Shown: positions 53,271-63,136 of the stretch, one piece after another
Layout of the letters: every line of letters starts with the position of its first letter
Numbering within the stretch: the stretch's first letter is position 1
Assembly: GCA_036381435.1 (NCBI GenBank)
Contig: DASVCW010000039.1
Location: 62,001 to 126,000, forward strand
Reading direction: 5' to 3'
Length of the DNA: 64,000 nucleotides
Origin: Fodinibius sp036381435
Lineage (GTDB): Bacteria; Bacteroidota; Rhodothermia; Balneolales; Balneolaceae
Notes under the pieces: generated by a model
Told to the model about the DNA's origin: nothing
Database searches by the model: none
What the model saw: the letters and a program-made list of their open reading frames with translations, nothing else
Made by a program: the position numbers and the translations under genes

Positions 53271-53432
53271 AAAATTAAATAATTCTTAAATAAAGCTATA
53301 TAAAGTTTACTTAAATCAATAAGTGTTTACATTATTTAATTTAGCCAAGCTTGTTTGCGGATTTTAATGTGATATTATGGTTAATACCAAATAAAAAAGG
53401 ACGGTTTTTCTACAACTAAACCATTGCTATCT

Positions 53433-56408
53433 ATGCTAAATTATCCCATTACTGCATTCAAGACGAAAACAATTGTAGCTTTTTGCTTTATTTTTATTTG
53501 TATTCCGGTAATTAGCCAGGCACAAATTTCTATTTCGGGCGTGGTAACCTCCGGCACTAATGGAGCTACCCTGCCTGGTGCAAATGTAACTGTAAAAGGA
53601 ACAACAAACGGTACCAGCACCGATGCTAACGGTTATTATAAACTAAAGGTTGAGAATGAACAGGCCGTTCTTGTTTTTTCCTTTCTTGGTTTTGTTACAC
53701 AAGAAATTATGGTTGGGAACAGACGAACTATTAACGTGGCGCTTAATCCAGACGTAGCTGTACTCAATGATGTGGTTGTCGTGGGATATGGTATACAAGA
53801 AGAAGGAGTTTTGACAAGTGCTATAACATCTGTTCAAGGTGCAGAAATACAAAACACCCCTGTTGTGAGTGCCAGTGGCCTGCTACAAGGACGTGCAGCG
53901 GGAGTTCAGGTAAGTTCAAGTTCCGGGGCTCCGGGTTCGGGTTTGCGTATTAAAATACGTGGTACATCATCTATTTCAGGCAGCAGTGATCCTCTTTATA
54001 TCGTTGATGGAGTTCCCATTCAAACAGGTAATTTTGGGTTAGATACAGGCGGTGCTACTACTAGTGCCATGTCTTTCATAAATCCTGATGATATTGTGTC
54101 TATAACCGTTTTAAAAGATGCATCAGCAACTTCTATTTATGGTGCTCGAGCTGCTAACGGTGTAGTCTTAATAAAAACAAAACGTGGTGCAGATAAACCG
54201 CTACAAATTCAGTTTGGTACTTATTTCGGTACCCAACAAGCAATAAACACACCTGATTTAGTAAACGGGTCTCAATTCGAAATGCTGCAAAATGAAGCAG
54301 CTCGAAATAATGGAGAGCCTGTTCCCTATCCAAACCCAGAACAAGCTATTAATACCGACTGGGCCAACCTTATTTTCAGAACCGGCAGCATCCGAAATTA
54401 TGACCTCTCGATAAGCGGGGGTAACGAAGAAGTACAATATGCTATATCGGGGGGACACTTCAATCAAAAGGGAATTACCAAACCGGCTCTGTTCAGACGT
54501 TCAGCCGCGCGGGTAAACCTTGATTTGGACGCCACAGAAAAACTGTCGTTTGGCACAAGCATTTCATACACGCATTCTCATCGAAACCGGGCCCGCAATA
54601 ACGACAACATCAGCGGTGTACTGCCGGGTGTTTATTTTTACCCTCCCAATCTACCTGTTTACCAGCCTGACGGTACCTATACAACCTTCAGTATTTTTGA
54701 AAATCCTGTTGCAGGGGCTACCGAAGTCGATTTTGATATGAATGTAAACCGATTTATCGGTAATGTTTTTACAGAATATGAATTTACTCCGGATTTATTC
54801 GGAAAAGCGAGCTGGAGCTATGATCACATGTTAGTTCGTGAAAAACGTTATAACAATACCAGTACCGTTAACGGAGCTTCTGTCAATGGATCAGCGCTTT
54901 CCACTACTGCTATAAATCGAAGCTGGACAGCAGAAGTAACGCTCAATTACATCAAAAGTATTGGTGATCATAATTTTAATGCACTGATCGGCGGAAGTAT
55001 GCAGGCTCGTAATTTTGAACGTACAACTGCTGAAGGGCAGCAGTTCCCCAGTGATGACTTTCGCTATATTGAGGCAGCTGCTGTACAAACGGCCTCCTCA
55101 ACCGGAACTTCATCAGGCCTTGCATCTCTTTTCGGTCGTCTTCAATACAATTATGACCGACGTTATTTAGCTACCCTTACAGTGCGCCGTGATGCATCAT
55201 CCCGTTTCGGTGAAAATAACCAATGGGGTACATTCCCTTCTATTGGTTTAGGCTGGGCTATCAGTGAGGAATCCTTTTTTAACGCAGACTGGATTAGTGA
55301 ACTTAAACTACGGGCAAGTTATGGTATAACGGGAAACCAAGGTGGTATTGGTGATTATCAGTCGCTTGGCCTGTGGATTGGCTCAAGTTATGGTAACAGC
55401 CCCGGGACTATTACAGATCAGTTAGCCAACCCCGATTTGAGATGGGAAACAACACGGCAATTTGATATCGGATTGGACATAGGCCTTTTCAATGAGCGGG
55501 TTACCATCACTTATGATTATTACAGTAAGTATACTACTGATCTGCTTTTGGCTGTACCTGTTCCATCTTCTACAGGGTTTCAAACGCTGGTTCAAAATTT
55601 TGGAGAGTTGTCTAACAAAGGGATGGAATTAGCTATAAGTGCGGGAATTATTCAGAGACAGGATCTTGCCTGGACCGCAACTTTTAACATAGCCGGTAAT
55701 CGAAATATGATTGAAAAACTGGCTGCTCCCTTTAATGTTTATAATCGTGACCCCTTCCGTTACAAAGAAGGCATACCCATGTTTTCATTTTATTTTCATA
55801 AGCAGCTTGGGGTAGACCCCGAAACAGGTGCGCCTGTCTTTGCCGATATTAATGGCGACGGGGTTTTTGATATCAATACAGATCGTACCATTGTTGGTAA
55901 CGCCAATCCGGATTTCTTTGGTGGGTTGACCAATACCGTAAACTTTAACCAGTTCGATCTCTCAGTCTTTTTACAATACAATTATGGCAGTGAGCAGCTC
56001 AACTGGAACCGCTTTTTCCAGGAGCATGGAGGCACTCGTAACACCGGCTACTTAAGTTCTCAATTAGACCGCTGGCAAGAACCCGGTGATGTAACCATGG
56101 TACCAAAAATGACGCGGGAAAACTATAGGGCCGGTTTGCGACCATCACGGTTTGTTGAAGATGGTTCCTACATTCGTTTAAAAAATGTAACCCTTGGTTA
56201 TAGCCTGCCTCAAGAGCTTTCGGGCAAGCTGGGTATCAACAATGCGAGAATCTACTTCACGGGGCAAAACCTCTTCACTATCACCAATTATAGTGGCTTA
56301 GATCCTGAGGTCACTGCTACAGCCACAAACCCTCTAACAAAAGGGATTGAATTTTATACAATCCCTCATGCGAAAACCTATATGATTGGTTTTGACATCA
56401 CCTTTTAA
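53433..56408 (+). CDS. SusC/RagA-type TonB-dependent outer-membrane transporter
   Basis: The 991-residue protein (ATG at 53433; a TTG nine bases earlier is less likely) has a signal peptide ending ISQAQ, a carboxypeptidase-regulatory-like domain at about 25-100, the family signature VVVVGYG near residue 114, a plug with RIRGTSSISGSSDPLYIVDG and ATSIYGARAANGVVLI, and a large barrel ending in IGFDITF. SusC-type transporters import polymers together with a SusD-type lipoprotein; the partner follows after 12 bases. The usual TGAVSSV motif after VGYG appears here as LTSAITSVQ. Substrate is unknown. Confidence 0.95.
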   Translation: MLNYPITAFKTKTIVAFCFIFICIPVISQAQISISGVVTSGTNGATLPGANVTVKGTTNGTSTDANGYYKLKVENEQAVLVFSFLGFVTQEIMVGNRRTINVALNPDVAVLNDVVVVGYGIQEEGVLTSAITSVQGAEIQNTPVVSASGLLQGRAAGVQVSSSSGAPGSGLRIKIRGTSSISGSSDPLYIVDGVPIQTGNFGLDTGGATTSAMSFINPDDIVSITVLKDASATSIYGARAANGVVLIKTKRGADKPLQIQFGTYFGTQQAINTPDLVNGSQFEMLQNEAARNNGEPVPYPNPEQAINTDWANLIFRTGSIRNYDLSISGGNEEVQYAISGGHFNQKGITKPALFRRSAARVNLDLDATEKLSFGTSISYTHSHRNRARNNDNISGVLPGVYFYPPNLPVYQPDGTYTTFSIFENPVAGATEVDFDMNVNRFIGNVFTEYEFTPDLFGKASWSYDHMLVREKRYNNTSTVNGASVNGSALSTTAINRSWTAEVTLNYIKSIGDHNFNALIGGSMQARNFERTTAEGQQFPSDDFRYIEAAAVQTASSTGTSSGLASLFGRLQYNYDRRYLATLTVRRDASSRFGENNQWGTFPSIGLGWAISEESFFNADWISELKLRASYGITGNQGGIGDYQSLGLWIGSSYGNSPGTITDQLANPDLRWETTRQFDIGLDIGLFNERVTITYDYYSKYTTDLLLAVPVPSSTGFQTLVQNFGELSNKGMELAISAGIIQRQDLAWTATFNIAGNRNMIEKLAAPFNVYNRDPFRYKEGIPMFSFYFHKQLGVDPETGAPVFADINGDGVFDINTDRTIVGNANPDFFGGLTNTVNFNQFDLSVFLQYNYGSEQLNWNRFFQEHGGTRNTGYLSSQLDRWQEPGDVTMVPKMTRENYRAGLRPSRFVEDGSYIRLKNVTLGYSLPQELSGKLGINNARIYFTGQNLFTITNYSGLDPEVTATATNPLTKGIEFYTIPHAKTYMIGFDITF

Positions 56409-56419
56409 CCCTTATTACT

Positions 56420-57832
56420 ATGAAAATGAATTTAAAAAATAGTCTTCTTGTAATCAGCGTTGCCTCTTTTTTTGCCATTTCATGTAATGTGCTTAGCCAA
56501 GAGCCAAAATCAGCTGTCTCGTCAGATCATGTTATCTATAATGAACGTACCTCCCAAATCGCTCTTAATGGTTTATATAGCCAGTTGCAAAACGGCAACT
56601 ATTATGGAGGTAACTTACTTGTATTAGGCGATGTGAGTTCAGATATCTCTCAAAGTGTAGGTACCTGGGATTTCTACAGGGCCATGGACACCTATACCAC
56701 AAATGTAGGTAATTTAGAAGTCGAGGATTTCTGGGAGCAAGCGTATGCTACCATCAACCAGGCAAATAACATCATCGCTAAGGTACCTCCTCTTGACAAT
56801 GTTAGCCAGGAAACAAAAGATCAAATTTTAGGTGAAGCCTACTTTATACGAGCGCTCGCATACTTCGATCTGAACAGGGCTTTTGGCGGTGTTGAAGGAG
56901 TATATGGATCTATGGGTGTGCCTCTTGTACTGCAACCGACCAACACGATAACTGAAAATAGCTTCCCCTCCCGTCCGTCAATTAATAAAACCTATGCCCA
57001 GGTAGAATCTGACCTAAAACAGGCTATAGAATTGCTTTCAGGATCATCAACCCCTACCCGTGCATCGGAGGCCGCGGCAAAAGCCCTATTATCACGTTTA
57101 TTCCTGTATTATCAGCAAGATTATGGCCTGGTGGAGAAATATGCTACTGAAGTCATTACTGCTTATGATTATCAATTACTCGAAGATTATGCCAGCATTT
57201 TTATCAGTGAAGAAACAGCAGGATCTATTTTTGAACTATCATTTACGGCATCAGACCAAAGTGATATTCGATTCTGGTACTTTCCACCCAGTTTAGGCGG
57301 GCGAGCTGATATTGCACTTCACCAAAGCTTTGTGAACCTGCTGCAATCGCGGGTAAATGATGAACGGGCGAAGCTAATCGCTTTCGATGACGGCGTCGGT
57401 GTTTACTATCCAACAAAATACCAGAAAGTATCCGGGAAGGATAACGTTATAATCCTGCGTCTTGCTGAAATGTATCTTAATAGAGCGGAAGCCCGCACTC
57501 GTAAAGAAAGCCCTGACCTAAACGGAGCACTTTCAGATCTAAACATAATCCGGAATCGGGCAGGTCTGGCTGATACTACCGGGGCCGGAGTTGATACAGC
57601 CCGGGAAATTTTAGATGCTATTGCACTGGAAAGAAGTATAGAGTTTTTTGAGGAAGGCCATCGCTGGTTCAATTTGGTACGCACAGAAAGAGCTATGACG
57701 GTACTGAATGGAATAGATCGAAAAAACTCCGGACCTGTTTCACTTAACGAAGCCGGCAGACAAGTATGGCCCATTCCACAACGAGAAATAGATGCTAACA
57801 AAAATATTGAACAGAACGAGGCTTATAATTAG
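56420..57832 (+). CDS. SusD/RagB-type nutrient-binding lipoprotein
   Basis: The 470-residue lipoprotein (signal ending FAISC) has the SusD fold: TPR-like helices with NNIIAKV...QILGEAYFIRALAYFDLNRAFGG, and the C-terminal RAGLADTT, ALERSIEFFEEGHRWFNLVRTERA and VWPIPQREIDANKNIEQNEAY, the canonical RagB/SusD ending. It caps the SusC channel at the cell surface. Together with the next gene, a BNR-repeat protein, it forms a nutrient-uptake locus without a recognisable glycoside hydrolase, sulphatase or sigma/anti-sigma pair in the window. Confidence 0.95.
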   Translation: MKMNLKNSLLVISVASFFAISCNVLSQEPKSAVSSDHVIYNERTSQIALNGLYSQLQNGNYYGGNLLVLGDVSSDISQSVGTWDFYRAMDTYTTNVGNLEVEDFWEQAYATINQANNIIAKVPPLDNVSQETKDQILGEAYFIRALAYFDLNRAFGGVEGVYGSMGVPLVLQPTNTITENSFPSRPSINKTYAQVESDLKQAIELLSGSSTPTRASEAAAKALLSRLFLYYQQDYGLVEKYATEVITAYDYQLLEDYASIFISEETAGSIFELSFTASDQSDIRFWYFPPSLGGRADIALHQSFVNLLQSRVNDERAKLIAFDDGVGVYYPTKYQKVSGKDNVIILRLAEMYLNRAEARTRKESPDLNGALSDLNIIRNRAGLADTTGAGVDTAREILDAIALERSIEFFEEGHRWFNLVRTERAMTVLNGIDRKNSGPVSLNEAGRQVWPIPQREIDANKNIEQNEAYN

Positions 57833-57836
57833 TGCT

Positions 57837-57956
57837 AACGTGTTGTGCGGTTGAAAGACTATACTGGCCTGACAGCGTACCAGCGGTTTCTGGTTCCTGT
57901 CAGCGTCCTGTGAAACCAACGCTGTAAGGCCCTTCGGACGCTTACAGGTTGTTTTT
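57837..57956. repeat. Family-3 repeat, copy 2 (inverted relative to copy 1)
   Basis: It holds AACGTGTTGTGCGGTT, CTGACAGCG, TTCCTGTCAGCG, AACGCTGTAAGG and CGCTTACAGGTTGTTTT. Copies 1 and 2 lie in opposite orientation on either side of susC-susD. The 14-base word CGTGTTGTGCGGTT recurs exactly at 62392-62405. Confidence 0.75.
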
Positions 57957-58047
57957 AAGCTTAATGGTACAACAGGTTAATGCTATTAACTTTTTACTCC
58001 ATCTAATTAAAAATCCATCAATAAAAAATCATTAAAAAGGTACTTCT

Positions 58048-61000
58048 ATGAATCATCTATTTAAACCACATAAACAGGCATTGTTATTTACCTGTCTTTG
58101 GATAAGCATTCTATTTCTTGCTTTACCCGCGCAATCAATTGCACAAATTTTTGGCCATGGCCAGCATACTTCTGATCCATTTTATGAAGAATCTGCGTTC
58201 CAAGTGCTTGATTATAGAAGTATTGGTCCTTATCGCGGTGGCCGCGCTTTGGCAGTAGATGGTGTCGATGACCAGCCCCTTACCTTTTATACCGGTTTTA
58301 CGGGTGGCGGAGTTTTTAAAACCATCGATGGCGGTAAAACCTGGATAAATATTTCGGATGGTTATTTTAAAACAGGATCCGTGGGCGCTCTTGCTGTAGC
58401 TGATTCTGATCCAAATGTAATTTATGTAGGGATGGGAGAAGCTTGTATTCGCGGAAATATGTCCGCAGGAGACGGCATTTATAAATCTACCGATGCAGGA
58501 GAAACATGGACGCATATAGGCCTTGGTAAAACGCGCATTATTGGAGAAATCGTTGTGCATCCGGACAATCCTGATATAGTTTGGGTAGCAGCAATGGGAC
58601 ATACCTTTGGTATGAAAGGAAATAAAGAACGTGGTGTTTATAAAACTACTGACGGAGGAAAAACCTGGGAAAAAGTACTTTATCGTGATGCTAATACGGG
58701 TGCAGTACACATCGAAGTTGATCCCAATAATCCCCGTATTTTATATGCCACACTTTGGGAGGCTTACCGAAACCCGTGGAAGATGTCAAGTGGCGGCAAT
58801 GAGAGCGGCGGATATGGAAGCGGACTCTATAAAAGCACCGACAGTGGTGAAACCTGGACAAATATTTCTCACCGGCCGGGTTTGCCAAAAGGCATATTAG
58901 GTAAAATTGAGGTAGCTATATCACCGGCTAACTCTAATCGCATATGGGCTATGATTGAAGCTGAAAATGGTGGCCTTTTTCGTTCAGATGATGGGGGAAA
59001 AACATGGGAACTGGTAAATAATGATCGCTCGCTGCGGCAACGTGCCTGGTATTACACTCATATAACAGCCGATCCGGTGAATGAGAATACAGTCTATGTA
59101 TTAAATGTAAACCTGCATAAATCTACTGATGGCGGAAAAACTTTCACTCAAATTGAAACGCCTCACGGTGATCATCACGACTTATGGATTGATCCGGATA
59201 ACCCTAATCGTATGATTGTTGCCGACGATGGCGGCGGGCAGGTGAGTTATAACGGGGGTGAAAGCTGGTCTTCGTACTTTAAATATGCCACTGCACAGTT
59301 TTATCACGTGATCACCGATGATCGTTTTCCCTACCGTGTTTATGGCGCCCAGCAAGACAACAGCACTGTAGTCATCAAAAACCGGTCGGGCGACAGATCT
59401 ATAACTATACGTGAATGGCATTCTGTAGGCGGAGGGGAAAGCGGTTATATTGCTCCTGACCCCGAAAACCCTAAAATAACATTTGCCGGTAGTTATGGCG
59501 GCCTTTTAACCAAGCATAATTCTAATACAGGTGAATTAGATGTGGTAAACGTTTGGCCGAATAACCCAATGGGCCATGGGGCAGTGGACTTGAAATATCG
59601 TTTCCAATGGACCTATCCGATTTATATATCACCTCATAATCCTGATGTGCTGTACGCAACCTCTCAGCACGTACACCGGTCACTAAATGAAGGAATGAGC
59701 TGGGAGCGTATCAGCCCTGATTTAACCCGGGATGAGGAATCTAAACAGCAGAAATCAGGAGGTCCTATCACCTATGATGATACCAGTATTGAATATTATA
59801 ACACGGTATTTTCTTTTGCTGAATCGCCCGTTAAACAAGGTGTTTTGTGGGCCGGTGCTGATGATGGTTTAGTTCATGTAAGTCGCAATAATGGAGAGTC
59901 ATGGACAAATGTTACCCCTCCTGATTTACGTGATCCTGAAAACAGGGCCAGAATTAACATCATCGACCCTTCACCTCATGATGCAGGCACTGTTTATATA
60001 GCCGCCACTCGCTACAAACAGTCTAATTTTGAACCGCTATTATATAAGAGTGAGGATTATGGCGAGAGCTGGACAAAAATAACCAATGGAATTCCTTCTA
60101 AGGAGTTTACTCGTGTGATCCGGGCTGATCCTGCACGAGAAGGCCTCCTTTATGCCGGAACCGAAGCGGGTGTATATGTCTCTTTTAATGACGGGGAAAA
60201 ATGGCAACCCTTACAGTTGGATCTCCCATCGGTACCTATTACTGATATGACCATTCAACGTCGTGATAAAGATTTGGTTATCGCAACTCAGGGACGCAGC
60301 TTCTATATTTTAGATGACCTGGCAGTACTTCATCAACTCTCTGATGAGGCCGTAGAATCCGAGGCTTATCTTTTTAAGCCTGAAGATACCTATTTGATTG
60401 GCAGACGCGGTTCACATGAACCGGGCACGACCGTAGGCCAAAATCCACATCGCGGTGTGATTGTCTATTATCATCTTAACGGGGTGAGCGAAGATTCCGA
60501 AGTTCAGCTTCAGTTTTTAAAAGATGAAGACATCATTCGTACCTTTTCTAACCAGTTTACCGCTGAAGGAGAACCGGTTGAAGAATCAGAGAAGTATTAT
60601 GAAAAAGAGAACCCTGATAATTCTACGGTACTTACCGATAAATATGGCCTTAACCGGTTTGTATGGAATATGCGATATCCGGGAGCTACTGACCTCGAAG
60701 GGGTTCAGATTTTATGGGGAGGCTCTACCCGCGGCCCCGAAGCCGTACCCGGCACTTACACTGTTCGGCTTCTTGTAGATGATGAGCCTGTAATGGAACA
60801 AGAATTTGCCATTAAAAAAGATCCACGCGAAACGGCAACCCAGCAAGATTTAGAAGCCCAGTTTGATCTCCATCAAAAAATTATAGCCAAGCTGGATACT
60901 ACTCATAAAGCAATCAATCATCTTCGTGAAGCTCGAAGCAACCTGACTGAAATGCTGGCTGAATTTCCTGAAGACAAACAACTGCAGGAAAAGTTTGCCC

Positions 61001-61287
61001 AGGTTAAAAAAGCACTTGATGCGATAGAAATGAACCTGGTTCAGGCAAAAGCTGAATCCTTTCAGGATGTGCTTAACTATCCTATTAAACTGAATAATAA
61101 ACTAGCGGCATTAGCCAGCACAGTGGCAACCGGTAAGGGGCGACCAACTAAACAACAATACGCGGTATACAACGACCTTGCACAGAAGGTTGATGTACAA
61201 CTGCGTCGTTTAGAAAAAGTGCTAAGCGGTGAATACATGGATAATCTACCGGAACAAGTAACCGAACCTGTTCTTATCCAAAATTAA
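58048..61287 (+). CDS. Exported BNR/sortilin-type beta-propeller protein
   Basis: The 1079-residue protein has a signal peptide (core LLFTCLWISILFLALPA, end SIAQ), then about eleven Asp-box/BNR blades recognised by S/T-x-D-x-G-x-T-W (KTIDGGKTW, KSTDAGETW, KSTDSGETW, RSDDGGKTW and others), like the VPS10/sortilin-like propellers of Bacteroidota that are often annotated as glycosyl hydrolases. A C-terminal part (about 800-1070) has an Ig-like segment followed by a helical coiled-coil-like region. It follows susD by 215 bp with a family-3 repeat between, and ends with a strong terminator. Catalytic residues cannot be assigned; it may be a binding or processing protein for the SusCD substrate. 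Confidence 0.85.
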   Translation: MNHLFKPHKQALLFTCLWISILFLALPAQSIAQIFGHGQHTSDPFYEESAFQVLDYRSIGPYRGGRALAVDGVDDQPLTFYTGFTGGGVFKTIDGGKTWINISDGYFKTGSVGALAVADSDPNVIYVGMGEACIRGNMSAGDGIYKSTDAGETWTHIGLGKTRIIGEIVVHPDNPDIVWVAAMGHTFGMKGNKERGVYKTTDGGKTWEKVLYRDANTGAVHIEVDPNNPRILYATLWEAYRNPWKMSSGGNESGGYGSGLYKSTDSGETWTNISHRPGLPKGILGKIEVAISPANSNRIWAMIEAENGGLFRSDDGGKTWELVNNDRSLRQRAWYYTHITADPVNENTVYVLNVNLHKSTDGGKTFTQIETPHGDHHDLWIDPDNPNRMIVADDGGGQVSYNGGESWSSYFKYATAQFYHVITDDRFPYRVYGAQQDNSTVVIKNRSGDRSITIREWHSVGGGESGYIAPDPENPKITFAGSYGGLLTKHNSNTGELDVVNVWPNNPMGHGAVDLKYRFQWTYPIYISPHNPDVLYATSQHVHRSLNEGMSWERISPDLTRDEESKQQKSGGPITYDDTSIEYYNTVFSFAESPVKQGVLWAGADDGLVHVSRNNGESWTNVTPPDLRDPENRARINIIDPSPHDAGTVYIAATRYKQSNFEPLLYKSEDYGESWTKITNGIPSKEFTRVIRADPAREGLLYAGTEAGVYVSFNDGEKWQPLQLDLPSVPITDMTIQRRDKDLVIATQGRSFYILDDLAVLHQLSDEAVESEAYLFKPEDTYLIGRRGSHEPGTTVGQNPHRGVIVYYHLNGVSEDSEVQLQFLKDEDIIRTFSNQFTAEGEPVEESEKYYEKENPDNSTVLTDKYGLNRFVWNMRYPGATDLEGVQILWGGSTRGPEAVPGTYTVRLLVDDEPVMEQEFAIKKDPRETATQQDLEAQFDLHQKIIAKLDTTHKAINHLREARSNLTEMLAEFPEDKQLQEKFAQVKKALDAIEMNLVQAKAESFQDVLNYPIKLNNKLAALASTVATGKGRPTKQQYAVYNDLAQKVDVQLRRLEKVLSGEYMDNLPEQVTEPVLIQN

Positions 61288-61310
61288 AAACACTCGTTAC
61301 ACAAAAGAGG

Positions 61311-61355
61311 CGGATGAGAAACTTTTAGGCATAAAGATTTCTCATCCGTTTTCTT
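61311..61355 (+). terminator. Rho-independent terminator after the BNR-propeller gene
   Basis: CGGATGAGAAAC...TTT (61311 on) pairs with AAAGATTTCTCATCCG (to 61348), with a one-base bulge, followed by TTTTCTT. It closes the susC-susD-BNR transcription region. Confidence 0.85.
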
Positions 61356-61496
61356 ATTATTCGAGGCTTTTTTTACTTTCCCCTAATCCGGTTTCATCCG
61401 TTTAATGGTATTTTCTGATGGAACGCCTCCCTCCGTATTTTGTTTAAAATGTATCCCAGAGAGACATAATGAGTTAATGAATAATCAACAGAGACT

Positions 61497-61901
61497 ATGA
61501 CCCTACGTGACCTTGTAAAAGCAGCCGTTACCCTTCTAATCATCACCATTTCAGTTTCCTGCGCCATGTATCCCTACACCATTGAGGAATGGGACTATAA
61601 CGACGATTTATATCTGGATGAAGATGAATTCCAGTCCGCCCTCGACGATGTAGGCTATTACGAAACCTGGAATTATGACGGGGAAGATTATCTCACTGAA
61701 GATGAATGGAACGAAGGAATAAATGACTTTTTCGGCGCTTATCATTCTGATGATTTTGGAACTTTTGCCGACTGGGATGTAGACGGCGACGGCTTATTGT
61801 CGGATGATGAATTTGATGAAGGCGTCTTCGAAACAGTAGATTTGAACGACGACGGACAAATAGAAGCTGACGAGTTCGATGAGTGGTATGACGAGGTATG
61901 A
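61497..61901 (+). CDS. EF-hand lipoprotein 1
   Basis: The 134-residue protein has a lipoprotein signal (ISVSC, Cys22) and four EF-hand calcium loops at about residues 33-44 (DYNDDLYLDEDE), 59-70 (NYDGEDYLTEDE), 94-105 (DVDGDGLLSDDE, canonical) and 115-126 (DLNDDGQIEADE, canonical). Loops 1 and 2 lack the central Gly or first Asp and may bind poorly. It is very acidic and probably surface- or periplasm-anchored; function unknown. It is the first of four tandem paralogues, all on the plus strand. Confidence 0.88.
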   Translation: MTLRDLVKAAVTLLIITISVSCAMYPYTIEEWDYNDDLYLDEDEFQSALDDVGYYETWNYDGEDYLTEDEWNEGINDFFGAYHSDDFGTFADWDVDGDGLLSDDEFDEGVFETVDLNDDGQIEADEFDEWYDEV

Positions 61902-61968
61902 TTTAGAATCTTACGACAGAGATACTTTCTTGTTCCATCACGCACACTAATCAAAAATTCAAAAGACA

Positions 61969-62373
61969 ATGAAGTTCATCAAAAGAAATACAGCCCTTAT
62001 TATCCTGATATCCGTAGCCTTCATCTCATGTGCTGTAGAGCCTTTCGACGATTATGATTACGATGATGATCTGTTGCTGGATGAGGAAGAATTCGATTCA
62101 GCCCTCGGCGATATCGGCTACTATGACGCCTGGAATTTTAACGGTGAAGATTACTTAGACGAAGAGGAGTGGGATGAAGGTGTAGACATTTACTTAGTCG
62201 ATTATGAGGCTGACGATGTCGGTGACTTTTCCGAATGGGATGAAAACGGCAACGGCATGCTGTCCGAAGAAGAGTTTAAAAACAGTCTTTTTGATACTAT
62301 AGACATGGATGACGATGAGCAAATCAGCGATGAAGAATTCGATAATTGGTATCAGGATGAAGCCCCGGAATAG
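61969..62373 (+). CDS. EF-hand lipoprotein 2
   Basis: The 134-residue paralogue has a lipoprotein signal (FISC, Cys21) and four EF-hand-like loops starting near residues 30, 56, 91 and 112. The third (DENGNGMLSEEE) is canonical; the fourth has Glu in place of the conserved central Gly (DMDDDEQISDEE). Spacing between loops is identical to protein 1, showing duplication. Length is the same as protein 1. A 67-bp gap to gene 1 suggests one operon. Confidence 0.88.
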   Translation: MKFIKRNTALIILISVAFISCAVEPFDDYDYDDDLLLDEEEFDSALGDIGYYDAWNFNGEDYLDEEEWDEGVDIYLVDYEADDVGDFSEWDENGNGMLSEEEFKNSLFDTIDMDDDEQISDEEFDNWYQDEAPE

Positions 62374-62390
62374 CTTTTTTTGCTTATAAA

Positions 62391-62515
62391 GCGTGTTGTG
62401 CGGTTAGTTTAAAACAACCTGTAAGTGTCCCGTCCCGAGCATTCAGGATCGGGGCCTGGCAGTGTTTTCCAAGACACTGGCAGAAACCAGAAAATTGCTG
62501 ATCCCAGCCGCAGTC
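62391..62515. repeat. Family-3 repeat, copy 3
   Basis: It begins GCGTGTTGTGCGGTTAG, then AAAACAACCTGTAAGTG, a CCCGTCCCGAGC/GATCGGGG hairpin, and CTGGCAG...CTGGCAGAAACCAG. It lies in the 287-bp gap that divides the EF-hand genes into two pairs. Confidence 0.7.
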
Positions 62516-62660
62516 AGTTTTTAAATTCAACCCCAAAACGCGTTTTAAAAATTCATTTCATGTTCAATTCATCCCCTAAAATTCGGAACAATTAAAGGCC
62601 TTATCTGTTTATATAAACACATTCACTGTCAACCGAAAAACCTATAAATCTTTAGAGACC

Positions 62661-63080
62661 ATGGAATTACTTGGAAGAATAAATTTCACTTTTATAGTAG
62701 CAATGTTAGGCCTGTTTTTCATCGCTTCACCAGCCGCCGCCCAAAGCTGCGAGTTTGATGAATGGGATTCAAACGACGATTCCTTTTTAGATGAAGACGA
62801 GTTCGGCACGGCATTTGGCGAAGTCGGATATTATGACGACTGGGACGACGATGATGATGATACTTTATCCGAGTCGGAGTGGGAAATGGGCATTGATGAA
62901 CGCCTCGGAGCCTATGATTCCGGAGTTTACTCTGACTGGGATATAAACGGAGACGGAAATCTGTCGGAAAGCGAATTTCGGGAAGGCCTTTTCGATCTGA
63001 TCGATGACAATAACGACGGCCAGATCGGAGATGATGACTGGGAGTTATTTACCGATGAAGATGACGGTCTCTTTTGCTAA
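62661..63080 (+). CDS. EF-hand secreted protein 3
   Basis: The 139-residue protein has an ordinary secretory signal (cleavage near SPAAAQ) in place of a lipobox, then four EF-hand-like loops at about 36-47 (DSNDDSFLDEDE), 62-73, 94-105 (DINGDGNLSESE, canonical) and 115-126 (DDNNDGQIGDDD). The mature form begins with SC and ends with FC, so its two cysteines could form a disulphide joining the termini. The signal and first residues are nearly the same as those of protein 4, so the two arose by a recent duplication. Confidence 0.88.
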   Translation: MELLGRINFTFIVAMLGLFFIASPAAAQSCEFDEWDSNDDSFLDEDEFGTAFGEVGYYDDWDDDDDDTLSESEWEMGIDERLGAYDSGVYSDWDINGDGNLSESEFREGLFDLIDDNNDGQIGDDDWELFTDEDDGLFC

Positions 63081-63136
63081 AGCTGTTTTCTTCTAATCAA
63101 TTAAATCAATCGAATAACCTAAAAACTATAGAGATT

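Noticed and set aside
59302..59313. ATCACGTGATC palindrome as a fourth parS site
   Set aside because: Only the CACGTG centre fits; the GTTTC and GAAAC arms are missing and it is far from the rsmG cluster.
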